35,000 nucleotides of DNA from Nitrosopumilales archaeon (GCA_007280465.1 QYPM01000058.1:1-35000), one strand, 5' to 3'. Shown: positions 9,298 through 19,811, counted from the stretch's first letter. A program made the numbers and translations. The notes: generated by a model from the letters alone, not told the origin.

Positions 9298-9585
9298 ATG
9301 CCGATGAAACTCAAGTCGTCTCTGAATAACACACCACGAAATACAATAATTTTAGCTACAATTGTAACAGTCCTATTAGGAATATTCAGACTAGTATTGT
9401 TTTTAGTAATAGTATGGATAGTTGCGTTGGCATTCATTGTGATTTATCAATATAGATCATCCAGATCAAATGCAGGTAATTTTGTTTGTTTAGATTGCGC
9501 TACAATCCATCAAGATTTAGCCTGTCCAAAATGCGGATCAAAACTTAAGAAAATATATTCTAGAGACAACAGGTATGGAGTTTAA
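9298..9585 (+). CDS. Small membrane protein with C-terminal zinc ribbon
   Basis: TM-like segment followed by CLDCATIHQDLACPKCGSK. Confidence 0.7.
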   Translation: MPMKLKSSLNNTPRNTIILATIVTVLLGIFRLVLFLVIVWIVALAFIVIYQYRSSRSNAGNFVCLDCATIHQDLACPKCGSKLKKIYSRDNRYGV

Positions 9586-9645
9586 CTTCAGATAAACTGC
9601 CAAACTCCCTAATCGCTTAAATCACGATTCAGCAAGTAAAACATT

Positions 9646-10467
9646 ATGACAAAAACCTATGCAGTTATAGGGGATCCAATTGATCATTCATTTTCTCCTG
9701 CACTTCACAATGCGGCTTTTTTATTCACGGGTCTTGATTGCACATATATCGCATATAGAATTCCAAAAGGAGAATTAGAATTTGGTATCGAAGCATTGAA
9801 GAAAATAGGCATTGCGGGATTCAATGTTACAATACCTCACAAAGTTGACATGATGAAATTTCTTGATGAAACTGATAGCGAATGTAAATTGGTAGGAGCC
9901 ATAAATACAGTAACTAACAATGCAGGATACCTCAAGGGGTACAATACGGATGTAGTGGGCTTCTTAGATCCAATAAAAAAAAGAAAAATTGATTCTAAAG
10001 ATTCTGATGTTTTACTAATTGGTGCAGGAGGAGCTGCAAGAGCAATAATAGTCGGGTTTAGCAAAGAAAAGGTCCGTAAAATCACCATTGCAAATAGGAC
10101 TCGTGAAAGAGCAGAGGAATTGATCAAATTTGCTCAGAATTTAGGTTTAGAATCAGATTATTTGGATCTTCAATCAGCTGGTGAGACTGCCAACAAATAC
10201 AAATTTGTAGTAAATGCAACATCTGTTGGACTAAAAGGAATGGGTTGCCCCATATCTACAAAAAACATTAACCGAGACTCGATAGTCTACGATTTAGTCT
10301 ATGTACCAGTTGAAACTCCTTTAATTGAACAGTCAAAAAATCAAGGTGCGACGATCATATATGGGTGGGAAATGCTTCTTGCTCAAGCAATGAAGTCATT
10401 TGAGATTTGGACTAACAGACAAGCCCCATACGAAGCCATGAAATTAACCTTGCTTGGGAGATTTTAG
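9646..10467 (+). CDS. aroE: Shikimate dehydrogenase
   Basis: YAVIGDPIDHSFSPALHNAAF, FNVTIPHK, GAGGAARA. Confidence 0.95.
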   Translation: MTKTYAVIGDPIDHSFSPALHNAAFLFTGLDCTYIAYRIPKGELEFGIEALKKIGIAGFNVTIPHKVDMMKFLDETDSECKLVGAINTVTNNAGYLKGYNTDVVGFLDPIKKRKIDSKDSDVLLIGAGGAARAIIVGFSKEKVRKITIANRTRERAEELIKFAQNLGLESDYLDLQSAGETANKYKFVVNATSVGLKGMGCPISTKNINRDSIVYDLVYVPVETPLIEQSKNQGATIIYGWEMLLAQAMKSFEIWTNRQAPYEAMKLTLLGRF

Positions 10468-10469
10468 AG

Positions 10470-11324
10470 ATGCGCCAGGCAAAAGCAAGCATGCATGGTG
10501 CAGTGTCTATAGTAAATGCTATTGCCACAGGAAGGGGTTCCACCCTTGGCATATCATTAGGTATTGAGGCAATTGTAGAAACCGAGCCTGGCAGGGGAAT
10601 AATATTTGAAAATAGAGCATCAAATCTAAGTTCTCGACTCATAAGAAAAGTCGTTGAAACATCAGTCCCAAAATCAGAACTTGAAAAAAATAAAATAATA
10701 ATTTCTGTAAAATCTGAAATCCCTTCAGGATATGGACTCAAAAGTTCAAGTGCCATTTCATCCGTAATATCACTTGCATGTGCAAAGTTATTCAAGCCAA
10801 AAGCAACTGATCTTGAAATTTTAAAAGATGGAGTGCATGCATCTATAGAATCCAAAGTAAGTATAACAGGAGCTTTTGATGATGCGTGTGCATGTTATTT
10901 TGGAGGATTTGTTGTAACCGATAATTCAAACATAAAAATAATAAAATCAGAAAAAGCACCAGAAGATTTGTCTGCAATAATATTTATCCCAAAATCTAGA
11001 AGAAGAGGAAATGTGAAAAAATTAAAAATTCTAGAGGGAGTTTTTTCTCAAGCATGGGATCTTGCCAACAAGTCAGACTATTGGAATGCAATGATACTCA
11101 ATGGTCTTGCTACCTCTGCAATATTAGGCTCTGATCCAAAAATCATAACTGATCTCATAGATGGCGGAGCACTTGGTGCATCCGTATCTGGAAATGGACC
11201 TTCAATAGCTGCAGTAGTAAATAATGATAAAATATCTGTGGTAAAGAAAGTATTCTCATCTTTAGAAGGAGAAACCATAGTTTCTCCAATAAACAATAGG
11301 AAGGCAGAAGTTTATGAAATGTAA
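10470..11324 (+). CDS. aroK: Archaeal shikimate kinase (GHMP superfamily)
   Basis: IPSGYGLKSSSAIS GHMP motif; located between aroE and aroA. Confidence 0.9.
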   Translation: MRQAKASMHGAVSIVNAIATGRGSTLGISLGIEAIVETEPGRGIIFENRASNLSSRLIRKVVETSVPKSELEKNKIIISVKSEIPSGYGLKSSSAISSVISLACAKLFKPKATDLEILKDGVHASIESKVSITGAFDDACACYFGGFVVTDNSNIKIIKSEKAPEDLSAIIFIPKSRRRGNVKKLKILEGVFSQAWDLANKSDYWNAMILNGLATSAILGSDPKIITDLIDGGALGASVSGNGPSIAAVVNNDKISVVKKVFSSLEGETIVSPINNRKAEVYEM

Positions 11325-12576
11325 GGTTGACAAGTCACGTCTTTCGGGCGTCATAAAATGTCCCCCAAACAAGAGTTATTCGCATCGTGCTATATTTCTG
11401 GCTGCACTTGCCAATGGAAAAAGTACTTTGAGAAACGTTTTGCTTTCAAGAGACACGCTAGCAACAATTAACGCATGCAGAGCTTTTGGAGCCAAAATAG
11501 AAATTAACAATTCAACTGTTCTAGTTGAAAGTAATGGAGAGATAATTCCACAGACTCGTGAGATAGATGCATCAAATTCAGGCACTACAATTAGAATTGC
11601 AACTGCAATTTCGTCCCTTTCAGATGATACAATAACACTAACTGGTGATTCAAGTTTAAAAAAGAGACCAATGCAGCCGCTTCTTGATGCACTCGAACAA
11701 CTTGGAGTACATTGTACATCAACTGATGGTAAACCACCAGTCATAGTAAAAGGAAAAGCAGTTGGAGGAACTACACATATCTCCGGTTCAATCTCAAGCC
11801 AATTTATTTCCGCACTTTTGATTTCAGGCCCAAAGATGAAGAGTGGGCTCACACTAGAAATTGATGGAGATCTAGTATCAAAGCCATATCTTGATTCTAC
11901 CATTGCTACAATGAAAAAATTCAGTGCTTCAGTTAATGTAATTTTGCCATACAAAAAATACAATGTTCAAAATCAAGAATACAAATCAACTGATTTTGTA
12001 GTTCCTTCAGATTTCTCAAGTATGGCACTCTTACTTTCAGCAGCTGTATTACTAGGAGAAGATATGTCAATTGAAGCATCTATTGGAGACTTGCCTCAAG
12101 GAGATAAAGAAATAATATCATTTCTAGAACAATTAGGTGTAAAAATAAACATGGGAGAAAAAATAACAGTAACTTCTCCAAAACTTCTTAATGGAGGAAG
12201 ATTTGATCTTTCAAACAATCCCGACCTTCTTCCACCAATGGCAATTCTGGCGCTTAAGACGTCAAAACCAATTGAGATCTATAATGTAAAACATGCACGA
12301 TTTAAAGAAACAGATAGAATTGCAATTTTGGCAAAAGAACTTGCAAAGATCGGAATCATAGTAACAGAAAAAGAAGACGGATTAATTTTAGAAGCCCCAA
12401 AAATTCTAAAGAGTGCGGAATTAGACTCTTCAGAAGATCATAGACTCTTCATGGCACTTGCCATTGCAGGCATGTTTGTTGGAAATTGTACTGTTACTGA
12501 TCCTGATTCGGTAGATGTCTCATATCCAACATTTGTAGAAGATATGAAGAAAATTGGTGCAAAAATAATAGTTTGA
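11314..12576 (+). CDS. aroA: 3-phosphoshikimate 1-carboxyvinyltransferase (EPSP synthase)
   Basis: PPNKSYSHRAIFLAALANGKS, DASNSGTTIR, KETDRIAIL. Confidence 0.95.
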   Translation: MKCKVDKSRLSGVIKCPPNKSYSHRAIFLAALANGKSTLRNVLLSRDTLATINACRAFGAKIEINNSTVLVESNGEIIPQTREIDASNSGTTIRIATAISSLSDDTITLTGDSSLKKRPMQPLLDALEQLGVHCTSTDGKPPVIVKGKAVGGTTHISGSISSQFISALLISGPKMKSGLTLEIDGDLVSKPYLDSTIATMKKFSASVNVILPYKKYNVQNQEYKSTDFVVPSDFSSMALLLSAAVLLGEDMSIEASIGDLPQGDKEIISFLEQLGVKINMGEKITVTSPKLLNGGRFDLSNNPDLLPPMAILALKTSKPIEIYNVKHARFKETDRIAILAKELAKIGIIVTEKEDGLILEAPKILKSAELDSSEDHRLFMALAIAGMFVGNCTVTDPDSVDVSYPTFVEDMKKIGAKIIV

Positions 12577-12659
12577 TATAAGATAGATTTTTCAACAATT
12601 TCATCCTAAAGAGCCCTATTTTCTAGAAAGATTATAAACGCGTAAAAGAAAATTTTATC

Positions 12660-13757
12660 ATGTCTTCAAGCTCAATAGGACAACGTTTTGTTTTTACAAG
12701 TTTTGGCGAAAGTCATGGAAGATGCATAGGTGCAACAGTAGATGGGTGTCCAGCAGGATTACAGATTGAAGAAAAAGATATTCAAGTTATGCTCGATTTG
12801 CGTAAACCTGGTCAGTCCATTATTACAACCCAAAGAAAAGAGGATGATAAAGTCGAGATTCTTTCAGGAGTATACAAAGGACATACCACTGGCGCACCAA
12901 TCACAATGATCATTTGGAATAAAGACCAGCATTCAAAAGATTATGACAATCTTACTTTGAAACCAAGACCTGGTCATTCAGATTATCCGGCATATATCAA
13001 GTATAAAGGATTTAACGATATTAGAGGAGGAGGGAGATTTTCAGGAAGGTTAACAGCTACATTTGTCATGGCAGGAGCCATTGCAAGAAAACTTCTTTTG
13101 GAAACTTTGGGAGTTGAGACTTTTTCCTATACATGTCAAGTCGGAAATATAAAAATGAAAGAACATGCAACACTGAAAATGAAAAATGCAGTATACAACA
13201 ATGAAGTAAGATGTCCAGATCCAAAGATTGCCGATAAAATGCGTCAAACAATTCTTTCAGCAAGACGAAGTGGAGATTCTGTAGGTGGCGTTATCGAATC
13301 ATTAACAGTGAATTTACCAGTAGGACTAGGTGAGCCCATTTTTGGCTCTTTAGAATCAGATTTGAGTAAAGCACTTTTTTCAATTCCTGCTGTAAAAGGG
13401 GTAGAATTTGGCTCTGGTTTTCATGGTTCCACATTACATGGCTCGGAGAATAATGATGAATTTTTAATTAAAAATGGAAAAATCCAAACCAAGACTAACA
13501 ATGCTGGCGGAATACTAGGTGGTATTTCTACAGGAATGCCAATTGTCTTGAGAGTTGCATTCAAGCCAGCATCATCAATATCAAAAAAACAACATACTAT
13601 TGATCTTAAAACAAAGAAACCCGCTTCTTTGATAGTTCAAGGAAGACATGACCCATGTGTAGTTCCTCGTGCACCCCCAGTAGTAGACTCGTTAGTATCA
13701 GTAGTACTCGCTGATCATGCAATCAGGGCAGGTTTCATTCCCTTGGTCATCAGATAA
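12660..13757 (+). CDS. aroC: Chorismate synthase
   Basis: FGESHGRCIGATVDGCPAG, RPGHSDYPAYIKY, RGGGRFSGRLTA, GRHDPCVVPRAPPVV. Confidence 0.96.
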   Translation: MSSSSIGQRFVFTSFGESHGRCIGATVDGCPAGLQIEEKDIQVMLDLRKPGQSIITTQRKEDDKVEILSGVYKGHTTGAPITMIIWNKDQHSKDYDNLTLKPRPGHSDYPAYIKYKGFNDIRGGGRFSGRLTATFVMAGAIARKLLLETLGVETFSYTCQVGNIKMKEHATLKMKNAVYNNEVRCPDPKIADKMRQTILSARRSGDSVGGVIESLTVNLPVGLGEPIFGSLESDLSKALFSIPAVKGVEFGSGFHGSTLHGSENNDEFLIKNGKIQTKTNNAGGILGGISTGMPIVLRVAFKPASSISKKQHTIDLKTKKPASLIVQGRHDPCVVPRAPPVVDSLVSVVLADHAIRAGFIPLVIR

Positions 13758-13760
13758 GAA

Positions 13761-15128
13761 ATGTCAGACATTAACAACTTACGTGACAAAATAGATAGAA
13801 TAACATTTGACATTATAAAATTACTTAAAGAAAGAAACGATACAGCAAAGGAAATTGGGAATTTAAAGAGCAATCTTGGCATAGGAGTTACAGATGAAGA
13901 AAGAGAAAATCAACTTCGTGCTAGAGTCTTGACGTTATGCAAAGAGATAGGACTAGATGAAAAAACTGCCATGATAATGTTAAATTTTCTGTTAAATGAA
14001 TCTGTCAAAATTCAATCTGAAAACAAGCAGACACACTTGTCTATCTTTTTAAAAGCAAAGAAAATGGAACGAGAAGGAAAAAAAATAATTCACATGGAGG
14101 TGGGCGAGCCAGATTTCTTACCACCAAAGATTGTCAAAAACGCACTCTCCGAAGTTTATGACATGGGATACACAAAATATGGTGATTCAAAAGGAATGTC
14201 AGAATTCAGAGATGCACTTGCAGAGTATGCCACAGAGAAATTTAAAGCCAAAACATTATCACAAAATATTCTTGTTTCTCCAGGAGCACGGTTTTCCATA
14301 TTTCTTGCAATTTCAAGCTTATTGAATCCAGGTAATGAGATCATAATAATAGAACCAGCTTGGCCTGCGTATCGTGATAACGCCCTCAATTCAGGAATAA
14401 AGGTTAGAACTATTCACACCACACTCGAAGGTAAGTGGGAACCAAATATCAGAGACATAGAGAGTGCAATAAATCAGAATACAAAGATGATTGTTCTCAA
14501 CTATCCAAACAATCCAACTGGTAAGATTCTCCCAGTAAAATTACAAGATGAAATAATGGATTTAGCAGTCAAGAATGATTTGTATGTGTTAAGTGATGAG
14601 ATCTACTCTACATATGCATACAAACCATGGAAGAGCATACTCACTTATGGGTACAACAAATCCATAGTGACCCAGTCATTTTCAAAATCTCATGCCATGA
14701 CAGGCTTTAGAATTGGATATGCAATATCCAGTCCTGACATTATAGAAAAAATGTCAAAGCTTCAGGCTCTAGCATTAACAAATGTATCAGAACCAATCCA
14801 ATATGTTGCCATGAAGGCATTAGAGGCAGATACAACTAACAATGCTAAAACTATCAAAAATAGAGTAGAATCTATATCGAAAAGGGCAAAAACAATGCAA
14901 CTAGATTTTGTTGAACCAGATGGTGCCATGTACTTGTTTGTCAAAGTAAGACAAGATAATTTTGATTCGGTGGATTTTACAAACAAACTTTTGGATGCAG
15001 GGGTGGCAATAGCACCTGGGGAGGGGTTTGGAAACTATCAGGGATTTGTCAGAATATCAGCCTGCCAGCCAGAAGATACACTTAATCAGGGAATGCAAAT
15101 GATAGATGACAGGTTAAGGAGTAAATAA
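13761..15128 (+). CDS. Fusion: N-terminal AroQ-type chorismate mutase plus C-terminal class I/II PLP aminotransferase
   Basis: Residues 1-~90 chorismate-mutase-like (INNLRDKIDRITFDIIKLLKERNDTAKEIGNLK); then NYPNNPTG and SFSKSHAMTGFRIGY aminotransferase motifs. Confidence 0.88.
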   Translation: MSDINNLRDKIDRITFDIIKLLKERNDTAKEIGNLKSNLGIGVTDEERENQLRARVLTLCKEIGLDEKTAMIMLNFLLNESVKIQSENKQTHLSIFLKAKKMEREGKKIIHMEVGEPDFLPPKIVKNALSEVYDMGYTKYGDSKGMSEFRDALAEYATEKFKAKTLSQNILVSPGARFSIFLAISSLLNPGNEIIIIEPAWPAYRDNALNSGIKVRTIHTTLEGKWEPNIRDIESAINQNTKMIVLNYPNNPTGKILPVKLQDEIMDLAVKNDLYVLSDEIYSTYAYKPWKSILTYGYNKSIVTQSFSKSHAMTGFRIGYAISSPDIIEKMSKLQALALTNVSEPIQYVAMKALEADTTNNAKTIKNRVESISKRAKTMQLDFVEPDGAMYLFVKVRQDNFDSVDFTNKLLDAGVAIAPGEGFGNYQGFVRISACQPEDTLNQGMQMIDDRLRSK

Positions 15129-15982
15129 TGAAGAAGAAGATTGCAATAATAGGGGCAGAAGGCCAAATGGGAAAATGGTTCTCAAAGTATTTTCTTGAAA
15201 AAGATTATGACATAATAGGATATGACTCTGAAAAAGTAATTTCAAATAAATTAGTTACAAAGGCCCAGTCACTTGTAGGGGCCATTCTAACAGTCGACTA
15301 TGTTATTTTATGCATCCCAGTAAAACGTACACCTGAGACAATAAGACTCATAGCAAAAGAGATGAAACGAGACTCTTATTTGATAGATATCTCTTCGCTT
15401 AAAACAAAAACTGCCGCTGCGCTTTCTAAGATACCAGATAAAGTAAATCCCATTTGTATTCATCCAATGTTTGGTCCTGGAACCAAGAAACTAAAAGGAC
15501 AAAACATAATCTCAATTCCAATTCGAGATGCAAAAAAAGAGATGGCCGTGGTAAAATCATTATTTGAAGAAGCAAATTTTGTTCAGATAGATGCAGCAGA
15601 GCATGACAAGAAAATTGCAATTGTACTTGGAATGCCACATCTAGTAAACTTGGCACTTGCCAACATATTTGCAAAGGAAGAAAATTTCTCCCTAGTTGAA
15701 AAAATGGCAGGAACTACTTTCAAGGCTCAAAAATATCTTACTACAGGCATAATGACAGAACCCCAAGAACTTATTGAAACAATAATTTCAAATCCAGAAA
15801 TAAGAAGATATGCAGAAGAATTTTGGAAGGACATAGGTAGGATGCTCATTTTGATTCAAGAGAATAAAACAGAAGAGATGATAAAATACATTTCAAGTGC
15901 CAAAGAAAGATTAGCCAAGAATGTTGATTTCGATGAATCATACAAGAAGCTTGTAACAATGGTAAACGCTGTAGAAAAATAA
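15128..15982 (+). CDS. tyrA: Prephenate/arogenate dehydrogenase
   Basis: IAIIGAEGQMGKWFSKYF, HPMFGPGTKKLKGQN; stop/start overlap with upstream fusion gene. Confidence 0.88.
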   Translation: MKKKIAIIGAEGQMGKWFSKYFLEKDYDIIGYDSEKVISNKLVTKAQSLVGAILTVDYVILCIPVKRTPETIRLIAKEMKRDSYLIDISSLKTKTAAALSKIPDKVNPICIHPMFGPGTKKLKGQNIISIPIRDAKKEMAVVKSLFEEANFVQIDAAEHDKKIAIVLGMPHLVNLALANIFAKEENFSLVEKMAGTTFKAQKYLTTGIMTEPQELIETIISNPEIRRYAEEFWKDIGRMLILIQENKTEEMIKYISSAKERLAKNVDFDESYKKLVTMVNAVEK

Positions 15983-16387
15983 TTGAAATCCACTAAAATA
16001 GTAACTTCTTTTTTGACTCAGGATGGTCAGTATCTCATTCTAAAACGAAGCGACAGAGTAAGGACAATGAAAGAACTTTGGGCAGGAGTGAGTGGAATTA
16101 TAGAAGGTGGTGAGGACCCATTATACAGGGCAAAAAAAGAAATACTTGAAGAGACAAGCATTACAGAAAATCAAATTACTCTAGTAAGAGCTGCGTCACA
16201 AATGAGAATAGATTCACCGCAATACGCAAATCACGAATGGTTGATCTTTCCATTTTTATTTTCTGTAGATAAACCTAAGATCAGATTGAATTGGGAAAAT
16301 TCTGAATACCGGTGGATATCACCATCAGATATGACAAAATTTCAAACGGTTCCAAGTCTTGAGAAAGTACTAGCTAGTCTGTTGTAA
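15983..16387 (+). CDS. NUDIX hydrolase
   Basis: TTG start; GIIEGGEDPLYRAKKEILEETSI Nudix box-like. Confidence 0.8.
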   Translation: MKSTKIVTSFLTQDGQYLILKRSDRVRTMKELWAGVSGIIEGGEDPLYRAKKEILEETSITENQITLVRAASQMRIDSPQYANHEWLIFPFLFSVDKPKIRLNWENSEYRWISPSDMTKFQTVPSLEKVLASLL

Positions 16388-17698
16388 TTTTTCTTCTTCG
16401 ATTTTAGTAAATCTCTGTTGAGGGAGCATGATGTAGACACATGCACCACCGCACATTGTACATGGAACTGTGTTTCCTTTGAGTTGACCAGTTCTTGCAT
16501 GAATACGTGCCGCTTCTTCCGGATCAATTGAGAGTGCAATCTGTTTTTCCCAGTTTAATGTTCTTCTTGCTTCAGTCATTTCCATATCCCATTTGATTGC
16601 CTTGTCTCTTAATTTGACAAGATCTCCAGCATGAGCTGCAATTCTGTATGCAATCAGTCCTGCCTTTACCTCTTCGGCATTAGGTAATCCAAGATGTTCT
16701 GCAGGGGTTAGATAACATAGTAAATCAACTCCTTCACTTGCAGAAATTGCAGCGCCTATTGCACTTGCAATATGATCATGTCCTGAAGCGATATCTGTTA
16801 CTAGCGGTCCAAGTACATAATATGGCACTTCACCAATTAGTGATTTTGCTAATCGGACATTGGCTGCAACTTCGTTGAGTGGTACATGCCCCGGTCCTTC
16901 AACCATCACCTGTACATCTTTTTCATGGGCGATTTTAGTAAGTCGTGAGATATTGATCATTTCTTGTACTTGAAGTTCATCGTGTGAATCAAGAATAGAA
17001 CCTGGTCGTAATGCATCACCCAGACTAAAAGTAACATCATATTTTCTTGCAAGTTCTATCAGATAATCAAAATGCTCAAAGTATGGATTTTCCTTATCAT
17101 ACTTTAACATCCATGCAGCTGTAATTGTACCTCCTTTACTTACTATACCCCCATGTCTTTTTACTGCAAGAATACGTTTTGCTATATCCTTAGTTATACC
17201 AGAATGAATTGTAGTATAATCAACTCCATCTTTTACATTATGTTCAAAAGCATTGAGAAAGTCATCTTCTGTAATATCAAGTGGATTCTTGTGTTTCTCC
17301 ACACCATAATTATATGCCTCATAAACAGGAACCGTTCCAAAAGCAATTGGTGCAACTTCAAGTAGTTTTCGTCTATACAATCCCACATCTCCTCCATCGC
17401 TAAGATCCATTATAGTATCAGCGTGATATTTTATTGCAACCTGAGCTTTCTTGATCTCTTCCTCAAGATTTTGATTTAATGTGGAATTTCCAATATTTAC
17501 ATTGACCTTAGTCTTCATACCCTTTCCTATTCCAACGACCCTAATCTTTTGTAGACGAGCATTATTGTGAGGAATTATAATAGAACCATTTGCAATTTTA
17601 GGAATAAGCCATTCCAATGTCACATCTTCATCATGTGCAACGGCTTTCATCTCATCAGTAGCAACACCTCTTCGTGCTGAATTCATTTGTGTACTCAA
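16370..17698 (-). CDS. thiC: Phosphomethylpyrimidine synthase
   Basis: TIHSGI, MVEGPGHVPLNE, GPLVTDIASGHDHI, C-terminal CTMCGGAC. Confidence 0.94.
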   Translation of the reverse strand: MSTQMNSARRGVATDEMKAVAHDEDVTLEWLIPKIANGSIIIPHNNARLQKIRVVGIGKGMKTKVNVNIGNSTLNQNLEEEIKKAQVAIKYHADTIMDLSDGGDVGLYRRKLLEVAPIAFGTVPVYEAYNYGVEKHKNPLDITEDDFLNAFEHNVKDGVDYTTIHSGITKDIAKRILAVKRHGGIVSKGGTITAAWMLKYDKENPYFEHFDYLIELARKYDVTFSLGDALRPGSILDSHDELQVQEMINISRLTKIAHEKDVQVMVEGPGHVPLNEVAANVRLAKSLIGEVPYYVLGPLVTDIASGHDHIASAIGAAISASEGVDLLCYLTPAEHLGLPNAEEVKAGLIAYRIAAHAGDLVKLRDKAIKWDMEMTEARRTLNWEKQIALSIDPEEAARIHARTGQLKGNTVPCTMCGGACVYIMLPQQRFTKIEEEKLQQTS

Positions 17699-17753
17699 TT
17701 TACTATTTTTAGCGAGTAATTGGATTTAAACGTGAGTTTCTAAACCTAAGATC

Positions 17754-19061
17754 ATGCATGTATTATCAATTGCAGGTTCCGATCCTTCCTCAGGGGCTGG
17801 GATTCAAGGAGATATGAAGACATTCAATGCATTTGGAGCACATGGTCTAAGTGTCGTAACCGCAATTACAAGTCAGAACACATCAAGGTTTTTTGGTGTA
17901 GAACCAGTCTCACCATTACTTGTAAAAAGTCAGATAAGATCAATTCTGGAAGATTTCCAAATAGACGCAATCAAGATAGGAATGGTGTATGACAAGCAAA
18001 CTGTAAGAGCAATACGTTCAGAACTTGAAAAAATCAAAATACCAATAATCCTTGATCCAATATTCAAGTCTACAACTGGAGGGATTCTACAAACAGAAAG
18101 TGCTTTTTCAGATTTCAAAAAGTTACTAATTCCTCTTTGCCACATAATCACTCCAAATACAACAGAGGCTGAAAAAATCTCAGGTATCAAGATAAGATCT
18201 CTGAAAAATATGAAATCTGCAGCTATGAAGATTCAGAAGATGGGTGCAAAAAATGTCATAATAAAAGGTGGGCATTTTCTCAAAGGAATCAAGGTGACGG
18301 ATTTACTTCTAGAGGATAAAAAATTTAGTATTTTTTCTCATACCAGAATGAAATTTGAAAGTCATGGTGGAGGGTGTACTTTTTCAGCCGCATTATGTGC
18401 AAATATCGCAAGAGGGAAAAAATTATCAGACGCCGTTGATTCTGCACGTCTTTTCACTGTAGAGTCAATTAGAAATGCTACAAAGATAGGAAGAGGTTTA
18501 CCAATTATTACTCCAACAAAAGGGGATGTGATTGAAAATCAATTATCAAATGCCATTTCAGAATTTTGCTCAATAGAGTCCATTTACGAATATATTCCAG
18601 AATGCCAAACAAATTTTGTATATTCAACATCAAATCCAACAACCCTAAAAGATGTAATGGGGTTAGAAGGCAGAATTGTAAGAACTGGAAAATTTGTAAC
18701 AATTGCAGGAAATCTCAAGTATGGAGGATCAAAGCATATTGCATCGGCAGTATTAGAAATGGCAAGAAAGTTTCCTTCCATGAGATCTAGCTTGAACATA
18801 AAGTATGATGAAAAAATAATCAAAAAAGCAGTCTTCAAAGGAATGAAGGTTTCATCTTACGATAGAAGTAAAGAACCACTTACGATTAGAGAAAGAGAGG
18901 GCCGCACCATGTCATGGGGAATCAAGGCGGCAATAACAAATTTGAAAACTCCTCCAGATATTGTATTTCATAAAGGAGGTTTTGGAAAAGAAGCCATGAT
19001 TCTAATTTTTGGAAAAAATCCAATTGACGTACTAGGAAAAATTTTGAAGATAGTAAGATAG
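17754..19061 (+). CDS. thiD: ThiDN: hydroxymethylpyrimidine (phosphate) kinase fused to ThiN thiamine-phosphate synthase
   Basis: SIAGSDPSSGAGIQGDMKTF, HGGGCTFSAAL; C-terminal ThiN-like domain; divergent from thiC. Confidence 0.88.
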   Translation: MHVLSIAGSDPSSGAGIQGDMKTFNAFGAHGLSVVTAITSQNTSRFFGVEPVSPLLVKSQIRSILEDFQIDAIKIGMVYDKQTVRAIRSELEKIKIPIILDPIFKSTTGGILQTESAFSDFKKLLIPLCHIITPNTTEAEKISGIKIRSLKNMKSAAMKIQKMGAKNVIIKGGHFLKGIKVTDLLLEDKKFSIFSHTRMKFESHGGGCTFSAALCANIARGKKLSDAVDSARLFTVESIRNATKIGRGLPIITPTKGDVIENQLSNAISEFCSIESIYEYIPECQTNFVYSTSNPTTLKDVMGLEGRIVRTGKFVTIAGNLKYGGSKHIASAVLEMARKFPSMRSSLNIKYDEKIIKKAVFKGMKVSSYDRSKEPLTIREREGRTMSWGIKAAITNLKTPPDIVFHKGGFGKEAMILIFGKNPIDVLGKILKIVR

Positions 19062-19100
19062 CATCTTTTCATCCTTCAACATAAATACCAGAAATTTAGA

Positions 19101-19811
19101 ATGAAATACATGAAAGCTGTCATTTTAGCTGGTGGCCTTGGTACAAGACTTCAGCCATACACCACATTTCTTCCAAAAGCGATGCTTCCACTAGGAGAAA
19201 AACCACTTTTAGAGCATCTCATAGAATGGGTAAAACTAGGCGGGGTTGATTCGTTTGTACTTTGTGTAAGCTATCTAAGAAAGACAATTGAAGATTATTT
19301 TGAGGATGGAAGTAGATTTGGAGTAAAAATTGAATATGCTGTTGCAAACAGGCCTCTTGCTACAGCTGGTCAACTAAAAACTGCAGAAGAACTCATAGAT
19401 GACACATTTGTTTGCCTGTATGGAGACTCCATATTTGATTTTAATTTGAAAAGTATGATAGTAAATCATCATAGAAAAAAATCGTTTGTCACAATGGGAT
19501 TATTTGAATATAAAACTAAATTACAATACGGATTCATAGAGATGGATAAAGCCAACAAAGTAAAAGCATGGCGTGAAAAACCAGAAGTTAAAGGAAATAT
19601 CAACATAGGATGTTATGTAATGGAGCCAGGAATATTCAAGTTCATACCTCCCAACAAACCATATGGCATGGATGATGTAATACGTAATGCCATAGCAAAG
19701 AAGAACAAGGTAAGTGGATTTCTCATAAAGAAAGGTTTTCTAGATATAGGAGACAAGACTTCTTACAGACGTGCATATCAGCAATATATCGCACGGTTAG
19801 GTCAGATTTAG
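19101..19811 (+). CDS. Sugar-1-phosphate nucleotidyltransferase
   Basis: AVILAGGLGTRLQPYTTFLPKAMLPLGEKPLLEHLI. Confidence 0.88.
   Translation: MKYMKAVILAGGLGTRLQPYTTFLPKAMLPLGEKPLLEHLIEWVKLGGVDSFVLCVSYLRKTIEDYFEDGSRFGVKIEYAVANRPLATAGQLKTAEELIDDTFVCLYGDSIFDFNLKSMIVNHHRKKSFVTMGLFEYKTKLQYGFIEMDKANKVKAWREKPEVKGNINIGCYVMEPGIFKFIPPNKPYGMDDVIRNAIAKKNKVSGFLIKKGFLDIGDKTSYRRAYQQYIARLGQI

Noticed and set aside
11376-11963. 195-aa minus-strand ORF antisense to aroA
   Set aside because: Shadow ORF opposite a clearly conserved gene, with no recognisable domain; the same applies to other antisense ORFs in the track (e.g. 10412-10855, 3035-3388).
16370-17698. ThiC C-terminal CTMCGGAC has CxxCx3C rather than the CxxCx4C of E. 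coli-type ThiC
   Set aside because: Shorter spacing may be normal in archaeal ThiC subgroups; cannot call it unusual without an alignment.
17699-17753. Possible TPP riboswitch between thiC and thiDN
   Set aside because: The divergent intergenic space is only 55 nt, with no recognisable THI-box elements.
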